A stretch of DNA of 5,003 bases from Candidatus Rhabdochlamydia sp. (GTDB lineage: Bacteria > Chlamydiota > Chlamydiia > Chlamydiales > Rhabdochlamydiaceae), in contig JASHWX010000186.1 in assembly GCA_030043815.1 (NCBI GenBank), forward strand, positions 1 through 5,003. The letters are read 5' to 3'. The position numbers were made by a program, and so were the translations under genes. Numbering within the stretch: position 1 is the first letter of the stretch; every line of letters begins with the position of its first letter. A model generated the notes under the pieces. The model made no database searches. It was not told where the DNA came from and saw only the letters and a list, made by a program, of their open reading frames with translations. Positions 1 through 4,113 of this stretch are shown here, piece after piece.

Positions 1-626
1 TAACCGATGATTCCGCCATCGAGCTGATAAACGTTTTCAAAACCTTCTTTTTTGAGCAGCGAAGAATAGAGCTCGCAGCGGATCCCGCCTGTGCAATACA
101 TCATCACCTTCGCCTCTTTGGGATCGAGATGCTCTTTGAGCTTGCGCGCATATTCAGGAAATTGACGGAATGTCTCGAGTTTGGGCAATTCGGCCCCTTC
201 AAAATGGCCGATCTCCCATTCGTAATCATTGCGCACATCGAGAAGGAGCATCTTTTCATCGCGGCTCGCGAGCATCTCGTTCCACTTTTCCGGCGGCACA
301 TGCTCCCCCGTCAGCGAAAGATCGACTCTTTCATCGATGGCCACCAGCTGCTCGCGGAATTTTACCGTCGCGCGAGGAAAGACATGTTCAGGATAATGGT
401 GGATTTTAAAGGCCACCTCGCTGAAACGCGGATCGCTCGTCAACCACTTGCGGTAAGCTAAAGAAGCCTCCTCCGAGGCGCTCATTTGCCCGTTTATCCC
501 CTCTTTCGAGAGGTAAACACGGCATTTAATGTCTTGATTTTTAATAAAGTCGAGATGGCGCGATACCTCAAGATGAGGATCGTCGATCGAAGTAAAAGAA
601 TAAAAAGCTAAAATATGAAAGGGCAT
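1..626 (-). CDS. trhO: tRNA uridine(34) hydroxylase TrhO (YceA, rhodanese family), C-terminus cut by window edge
   Basis: TrhO enzymes perform the oxygen-dependent hydroxylation of uridine 34 in certain tRNAs to 5-hydroxyuridine, the first step towards the cmo5U/mo5U wobble modifications; they are cytoplasmic. The 208 complete residues visible begin MPFHILAFYSF. Residues 1-95 form the N-terminal ferredoxin-like domain with the family signature KEGINGQ (41-47) and FPRATVKFREQLVAI (83-97). From about residue 110 a rhodanese domain follows, with LLLDVRNDYEWEIGHFEGA and the active-site loop CTGGIRCE, whose Cys178 is the catalytic cysteine. Family members are usually over 300 residues, so roughly the last third lies beyond position 1. 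I prefer the ATG at 626; an in-frame ATG at 638 would add MLLG. The start lies only 10-22 bp after the stop of the upstream gene, so co-transcription is likely. Function is assigned from motifs and is secure. Confidence 0.93.
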   Translation of the reverse strand, partial: MPFHILAFYSFTSIDDPHLEVSRHLDFIKNQDIKCRVYLSKEGINGQMSASEEASLAYRKWLTSDPRFSEVAFKIHHYPEHVFPRATVKFREQLVAIDERVDLSLTGEHVPPEKWNEMLASRDEKMLLLDVRNDYEWEIGHFEGAELPKLETFRQFPEYARKLKEHLDPKEAKVMMYCTGGIRCELYSSLLKKEGFENVYQLDGGIIG

Positions 627-648
627 GCCCAAAAGCATACCCTAGACA

Positions 649-1242
649 CTAGAATTTTCCAAGCGCTTTGCTGTAAGCGCTGAGACCCTCTTTCCAACAA
701 GCTGAAACTTTTTCTATCTCTGTCGGCCTCAATTCCGGATTGGTCACAAAATCTAAATAATTTTCGTCCACTCCGTAAACATCCGTAATATAAACATCCT
801 CTTTTGTTGATCCCGAAAAATAGTGGGTTCCAAATTGTTCATTGGTCTCTGGAATGACGCTCGAACAAGCATTTAACAAGATAGGCTTGAATATTCCTTT
901 TTCAATCTCTCTGCCGACAGCGCCAAAATGCACAGCGATTTTTGGATCAAAAGCGATATAAATATCTATTCCCCGCTTGTCAAATTTTCCATTTTTAATC
1001 TGCTCTTCAATTGTAACTCCCGATTGCAGATCGCGATGATGCAAATTGGTGGCATGCCATCCCATGGCTCTAGCCCCTTTGAGGATTTGCTCCTTGTTGG
1101 GATGCACGTACAACAGCGCTCCGATGGGACTGCCCGGCCCCATCCTTTTCCAAGTCTCCCTTACTTTGCAATTTGCAGCCTTTAAGGCGCGCATGCGAGT
1201 AACAACTTGAACCATTACTGGTCCTAAACCTCTAATAGACAT
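649..1242 (-). CDS. Uncharacterised protein with PARP-like ADP-ribosyltransferase landmarks (paralog A)
   Basis: I do not recognise this 197-residue protein by name. It has no signal peptide or membrane segment. Its core resembles a small ADP-ribosyltransferase of the H-Y class: GWHAT (61-65, His63) would be the NAD-binding histidine motif. A GKF...GIDIYIAFDPKIAVHFG segment (85-107, Tyr95) matches the PARP pattern G-fG-x-G-iYF-a...s-A-x-Y. KPILLNACSS (119-128) matches the following LL-x-x-V strand, and DVYITDVYGVDENYLDFV (149-166) matches the last strand, with a hydrophobic residue where classical PARPs have the catalytic Glu. It aligns along its length with the neighbouring gene at 1360-1818. 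The ATG at 1242 has AGAGG 12 bases upstream; an internal ATG at 1215 has AGGA about 6 bases upstream and lines up with the paralog's start, so the real protein may be 188 residues. It probably shares a transcript with trhO. The fold is inferred from motifs only; activity is unknown. Confidence 0.8.
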   Translation of the reverse strand: MSIRGLGPVMVQVVTRMRALKAANCKVRETWKRMGPGSPIGALLYVHPNKEQILKGARAMGWHATNLHHRDLQSGVTIEEQIKNGKFDKRGIDIYIAFDPKIAVHFGAVGREIEKGIFKPILLNACSSVIPETNEQFGTHYFSGSTKEDVYITDVYGVDENYLDFVTNPELRPTEIEKVSACWKEGLSAYSKALGKF

Positions 1243-1359
1243 AACAAAAAAACTACCTCTAATTATTATAATTAATATCCATCACTATTAATTATATATA
1301 ATTACGCATTAATTTAAAATAAAATTAATTATAAACAGAAGTAATTGATTATTAATTAC
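1243..1359. other. Very AT-rich spacer between the two ART-like paralogs
   Basis: Only 17 of these 117 bases are G or C (about 15%), far below the genes on either side. It contains a perfect 16-bp A/T palindrome at 1289-1304 and a TATAAT on the minus strand at 1270-1265, but no convincing -35 at the right distance, so I do not call a promoter for the downstream gene. I see no coding potential. Confidence 0.7.
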
Positions 1360-1361
1360 TT
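1339..1361 (-). repeat. AT-rich inverted repeat at the stop codon of paralog B
   Basis: Perfect 8-base arms AAGTAATT and AATTACTT flank a 7-base loop; the right arm reaches into the TAA stop of the gene at 1360-1818. As RNA on the minus strand it would be a weak hairpin, mostly A-U pairs, followed by CUGUUUAU rather than a clean U tract. It could slow or protect the 3' end, but I would not call it an efficient terminator. Confidence 0.4.
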
Positions 1362-1818
1362 ATTGAAAAATAGCCCGAGCAACTGATTTTAATTTTTCTA
1401 TCAATTGGGGATCAGAATATTCCGACTGATGATAAAGATAATAGATGAACTCTTGAGACACTTGCCAAGCATTAACGATCCAGACCTTCTGGTCTGGCCC
1501 GGAACAGAAATACCATTCATTGAAATGACGGTCTTTTTTGACAGGGCTGCAGGAAGCCAATTCGAGCAAAAGCGGATTCTCGGCGTCACGAACAAAGTAT
1601 GCAGCATTATCGGGAAATCGGGAAAAGTAGATCGGCCGTCCGATGGAGGGAAATTTCCCTTCCCGAAGGGGCTGAGTTCCCAAATTGAACTCAGAGGTTC
1701 CATGGTAGACATGATTCACTTTTGCATGAAGAGAAATAGGGGTAGGATTCTCGTAAATCTGTCTGCCAAAAGGACTTGGATGTCCATAGGCTTTCAAGGC
1801 ATGCAATAACATTACCAT
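1360..1818 (-). CDS. Uncharacterised small protein with PARP-like ADP-ribosyltransferase landmarks (paralog B)
   Basis: A 152-residue protein from the ATG at 1818; the reading frame is open to a TTG at 1836. I prefer the ATG because GAGAG sits about 4 bases upstream of it, and because the promoter at 1847-1874 would start transcription around 1840, leaving almost no leader before the TTG. Counting from the ATG, HVYHGTS (36-42, His39) is a typical NAD-binding H-G-T motif. GRPIYFSRFPDNAAYF (60-75, Tyr64) resembles the G-x-YF-a...A-x-Y segment of PARPs. NPLLLELASCS (81-91) and KVWIVNAWQVSQEFIYYL (111-128) resemble the last two core strands; Val112 takes the place of the catalytic Glu, as hydrophobic residues do in mono-ADP-ribosylating PARPs. 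There is no signal peptide or membrane helix. Substrate, partner and even enzymatic activity cannot be read from the sequence. An unrelated fold sharing an HGT motif remains possible. Confidence 0.82.
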   Translation of the reverse strand: MVMLLHALKAYGHPSPFGRQIYENPTPISLHAKVNHVYHGTSEFNLGTQPLREGKFPSIGRPIYFSRFPDNAAYFVRDAENPLLLELASCSPVKKDRHFNEWYFCSGPDQKVWIVNAWQVSQEFIYYLYHQSEYSDPQLIEKLKSVARAIFQ

Positions 1819-1846
1819 AGCGCTCTCTAATTTCAAGATGGTAACT

Positions 1847-1874
1847 ATTATAGCTATTCCGATTAAAAAATCAA
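1847..1874 (-). promoter_or_regulatory. Sigma-70-type promoter for the leftward ART-like/trhO unit
   Basis: On the minus strand, TTGATT (1874-1869) and a perfect TATAAT (1852-1847) are separated by 16 bases. Transcription would start near 1840, giving a leader of about 20 bases before the preferred ATG at 1818. It is well placed to drive paralog B, and possibly paralog A and trhO by read-through. Confidence 0.65.
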
Positions 1875-1941
1875 CAAAATATTAATTTAATTCAAAAGAA
1901 AATGCTAAGCCTCTCGCCTAAAAGTTCTTAGGGTTTTCTTC

Positions 1942-1977
1942 TTGCTCCTTTACAAAAATTTGGGCCTATATTAGCAT
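1942..1977 (+). promoter_or_regulatory. Probable rpsD promoter (two alternative readings)
   Basis: Two overlapping readings exist. TTGCTC (1942-1947) with TATATT (1967-1972) has a long 19-base spacer. TTTACA (1949-1954) with TAGCAT (1972-1977) has an ideal 17-base spacer but a poorer -10. Either gives a leader of roughly 30 bases. The region is shared with the divergent promoter at 1847-1874, and the two start sites lie more than 100 bases apart. Confidence 0.42.
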
Positions 1978-2000
1978 TCATTCTCTATTGCAAATTCTTT

Positions 2001-2006
2001 GAGGAG
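2001..2006 (+). promoter_or_regulatory. Strong ribosome binding site of rpsD
   Basis: GAGGAG ends 5 bases before the ATG at 2012. It is the best Shine-Dalgarno match in the window and contrasts with the lack of any such site ahead of the two plus-strand genes downstream. Confidence 0.85.
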
Positions 2007-2011
2007 ATACA

Positions 2012-2632
2012 ATGGTTCGATACACTGGGCCCAAAAATCGCGTAGCTCGCCGATTTGGAGCGAACATCTTTGGACGCGCGCGCAATCCACTGCTTCATAA
2101 GCCGAATCCCCCCGGCATGCACGGAGCTAAGAAAAAGAAAAAATCCGACTACGGCGTTCAATTAGAAGAACAGCAAAAACTCAAAGCTGTTTATGGAATG
2201 CTGTCCCGCGCTCAGCTCGTTCGCTACTACAAAGAAGCGATGCGCGCTAAAGGCAATACGCCTGCGCTTTTCATCGAAAGGCTCGAATGCCGCTTGGACA
2301 ACATCGTGTACAGATTGAAGCTCGCCCCATCGATTTTCGCGGCACAGCAGCTCGTCTCGCACGGGCACGTCCTTGTCAACGGCAAAAAAGTCGACCGCCG
2401 TTCTTTCTTCGTCAGGCCCGGCATGGTTGTTTCAATCAAACCGAAATCGCATCAAATGCCGATCATTAAACAAAGCTTGGAAAGTGTCGCGGCAAGCATC
2501 CCAGAATATCTCTCTTCCGATCCGACGAAATTCTCAGGGCAGCTCCTCGTCTCCCCAGCGATCGACCAAGTGCCTTTCCCCATCCCCTTGAATGTGCCTC
2601 TGATCTGCGAATTCTTAGCACACTCAAGTTAA
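2012..2632 (+). CDS. rpsD: 30S ribosomal protein S4
   Basis: S4 binds 16S rRNA early in assembly of the 30S subunit, nucleates folding of the 5' domain, and takes part in decoding accuracy. The 206 residues match the family along their whole length (chlamydial S4 is close to this size). Residues 1-24 read MVRYTGPKNRVARRFGANIF-type sequence, followed by NPPGMHG and a lysine cluster (39-44). LEEQQKLKAVYGMLSRAQL is the classic helical segment. The S4 RNA-binding domain begins at RLECRLDNIVYRL (about 89-101) and includes FAAQQLVSHGHVLVNGKKVDRRS. The C-terminus LLVSPAIDQVPFPIP is typical of the chlamydial type. The four-cysteine N-terminal zinc site found in some bacteria is absent. In Chlamydiae rpsD commonly stands apart from the alpha operon, as it does here. 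It has its own promoter region, a strong ribosome binding site and a terminator, so it is probably monocistronic. Confidence 0.98.
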   Translation: MVRYTGPKNRVARRFGANIFGRARNPLLHKPNPPGMHGAKKKKKSDYGVQLEEQQKLKAVYGMLSRAQLVRYYKEAMRAKGNTPALFIERLECRLDNIVYRLKLAPSIFAAQQLVSHGHVLVNGKKVDRRSFFVRPGMVVSIKPKSHQMPIIKQSLESVAASIPEYLSSDPTKFSGQLLVSPAIDQVPFPIPLNVPLICEFLAHSS

Positions 2633-2659
2633 AGCGCTTGCATTCTTTGCTTCTTTAAT

Positions 2660-2685
2660 AAGCAGCTCATAATGAGCTGCTTTTT
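2660..2685 (+). terminator. Intrinsic terminator of rpsD
   Basis: AAGCAGCTCA and TGAGCTGCTT form a perfect GC-containing stem around a 3-base loop (TAA), and the 3' side runs into TTTTT. It lies 28 bases after the rpsD stop and separates rpsD from the next gene, which has its own promoter immediately after. Confidence 0.92.
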
Positions 2686-2692
2686 GTATTAA

Positions 2693-2721
2693 TTGACTAG
2701 ATAATATAATTATAGTATAAT
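2693..2721 (+). promoter_or_regulatory. Near-consensus promoter abutting the gene at 2731
   Basis: TTGACT (2693-2698) and TATAAT (2716-2721) are separated by exactly 17 bases, one mismatch from the sigma-70 consensus. The expected start site, 6-9 bases after the -10, is 2727-2730, directly before the ATG at 2731. A second TATAAT at 2705-2710 lacks a good -35. Confidence 0.78.
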
Positions 2722-2730
2722 TTATTTTAT

Positions 2731-4014
2731 ATGAGTAATCCTGTATCGCGCAAATATCATTTTCGCAATCCACCCGCAGAAAAGGGAGTAAAAGCACCTA
2801 CTTTATCTCGCGGAAGGCGGATTCTCGCTCTCGAAGAAACCCCATCTCTTGTCAATCCAAGCAGCTTACGCCAAGTCGATTCAGGCATCAGCGGCCTAAA
2901 AGCCCAGCATCGCCTGCTGACAGAATACGTCAAAATCATGCTCGAAACATTCATTGGCATGCCGATCGATCGAGACCATACAGATTTGCAAGGAGCGCGG
3001 GCAAAGCACGGCTGGCAAGCCGCTCATGCAGCCCTTGCTCCCCGAACAAAAGATGATTATACAGCGCAAATGATCGACCGCGTCGTTAAACAGGGATTCA
3101 CGCCAGAAAAATCCGAGCCCTTTTTTAGAAATCGTTTTAACATGACAACGCCCGAGAAAAATGCCCTGACGGATGCAAATCAATTCGCCCAAGAACGCCT
3201 TTCCAAGGGTGCAGAGAAATCAAGCCTTGCCGACACGCGTTTTCATTGGATCAGCAACGCTACCTTTGAAAATCCTGATGAATCCAACCAATACGATTCA
3301 AAGCTAGAAAAAACTCTAAAGCCTTTTCTTGCTGGGTTGCAACAACGCCGCTTGAAAAAAGAGCTCTCCCCCTCCAAGTCGATGGAAGAGTTGACTACCT
3401 TCTTGATCAAGTATTATCAAACCAGCATCGTCAACATTAAACAGCGTATCAATACTATCACTGCTTGCAGCACTCTCTTTGCACGGATGCGCACATTCGA
3501 GCTCTCAGGAGCTCCTTTTCATCAAGCTTATCTCGATGACGTCGCACAATTTTTAAAGCTGCACGCCGAACTCCTCGAAGATAAAGAAGGATGCCCTTCT
3601 TGCGGAGCATTTAAAACAGTCCGCAACGATTTTAATTTCTTGAAAAGACTGATACATTCCGATTCACCTGAACATTTTTTCAATCAAAACAAATCCCATC
3701 TCTTAAAACCGATGGAATTCCATACCGAAGATTTTATAGAAAAATATTCCCTTTATTTACAGGAAGCAGAAGCTCAGCTTGCGACAGCTTCTGCTTTTGC
3801 TGATCCTTGCGTCATCCCTAATCTGTTAACGACTGTTTTCGGCGTCCTGGATGGGGGCGTTCGCCGCACTCCGACTGAAGCAGAACTGAAAGATCAGCTC
3901 AATTCTATTTTCAAAGTCGCCACTCCAATAAGAGCAAAGAGAAAAAAAGAGAATGTCGAAGACATTGGCCCTGTTGCGAAGAAAGCTCTTAAATTCGACG
4001 CTGATGGGACTTAA
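2731..4014 (+). CDS. Uncharacterised 427-residue protein with basic NLS-like C-terminus
   Basis: I do not recognise this protein. It is soluble, mostly predicted-helical in character, with no signal peptide or transmembrane segment. The N-terminal 35 residues are basic and probably disordered (SRKYHF, SRGRR). The middle contains helical stretches rich in Lys, Glu and Leu (about 190-255 and 264-285). A single CPSC motif lies at 288-291 without a second cysteine pair, so a zinc finger is not supported. The C-terminus has RAKRKK (401-406), ten intervening residues, then KKALK (417-421), a pattern resembling a bipartite nuclear localisation signal. The ATG follows the -10 box by only 9 bases and has no Shine-Dalgarno sequence, and no other in-frame Met occurs until residue 70, so the message is likely leaderless or nearly so. 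Codon use looks native and the frame is intact. A secreted effector is a reasonable guess from the C-terminus and neighbours, not a demonstrated role. Confidence 0.85.
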   Translation: MSNPVSRKYHFRNPPAEKGVKAPTLSRGRRILALEETPSLVNPSSLRQVDSGISGLKAQHRLLTEYVKIMLETFIGMPIDRDHTDLQGARAKHGWQAAHAALAPRTKDDYTAQMIDRVVKQGFTPEKSEPFFRNRFNMTTPEKNALTDANQFAQERLSKGAEKSSLADTRFHWISNATFENPDESNQYDSKLEKTLKPFLAGLQQRRLKKELSPSKSMEELTTFLIKYYQTSIVNIKQRINTITACSTLFARMRTFELSGAPFHQAYLDDVAQFLKLHAELLEDKEGCPSCGAFKTVRNDFNFLKRLIHSDSPEHFFNQNKSHLLKPMEFHTEDFIEKYSLYLQEAEAQLATASAFADPCVIPNLLTTVFGVLDGGVRRTPTEAELKDQLNSIFKVATPIRAKRKKENVEDIGPVAKKALKFDADGT

Positions 4015-4048
4015 ATCCTCTCTTTTAGATATTTCGAATATAAAAAAA

Positions 4049-4078
4049 TTGACTTAATTAACGTAATAACGTTATAAT
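4049..4078 (+). promoter_or_regulatory. Promoter of the F-box/ankyrin gene with an embedded dyad
   Basis: TTGACT (4049-4054) and TATAAT (4073-4078) are separated by 18 bases; the hexamers are identical to those of the promoter at 2693-2721. The spacer holds a perfect dyad, TAACGT-aata-ACGTTA (4059-4074), that overlaps the start of the -10, so it is a candidate operator. The start site would be near 4085. Confidence 0.7.
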
Positions 4079-4113
4079 AACGATATTATTTTAATGAAAC
4101 AATGGCGCTTTTT

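Noticed and set aside
129..461. Plus-strand open frame of 110 codons
   Set aside because: It lies antisense to trhO, whose protein is unmistakable, and its own translation shows no family features.
928..1185. Plus-strand open frame of 85 codons
   Set aside because: It is antisense to ART-like paralog A, which has the better start and a paralog supporting its frame.
1405..1809. Plus-strand open frame of 134 codons opposite paralog B
   Set aside because: The minus-strand frame has a good promoter, ribosome binding site and paralog; this frame has none.
1836..1836. TTG at 1836 as the start of paralog B
   Set aside because: The predicted transcription start is about 1840, leaving no room for a leader, while the ATG at 1818 has GAGAG just upstream and matches the paralog's Met-Val.
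3592..3606. CPSC in the 427-residue protein as a zinc finger
   Set aside because: No second pair of Cys or His residues lies at suitable spacing.
4029..4048. ATATT-TCG-AATAT hairpin after the 427-residue gene as a terminator
   Set aside because: The stem is only five A-T pairs and is followed by a run of A, not T, on the plus strand, so it is not a credible intrinsic terminator.
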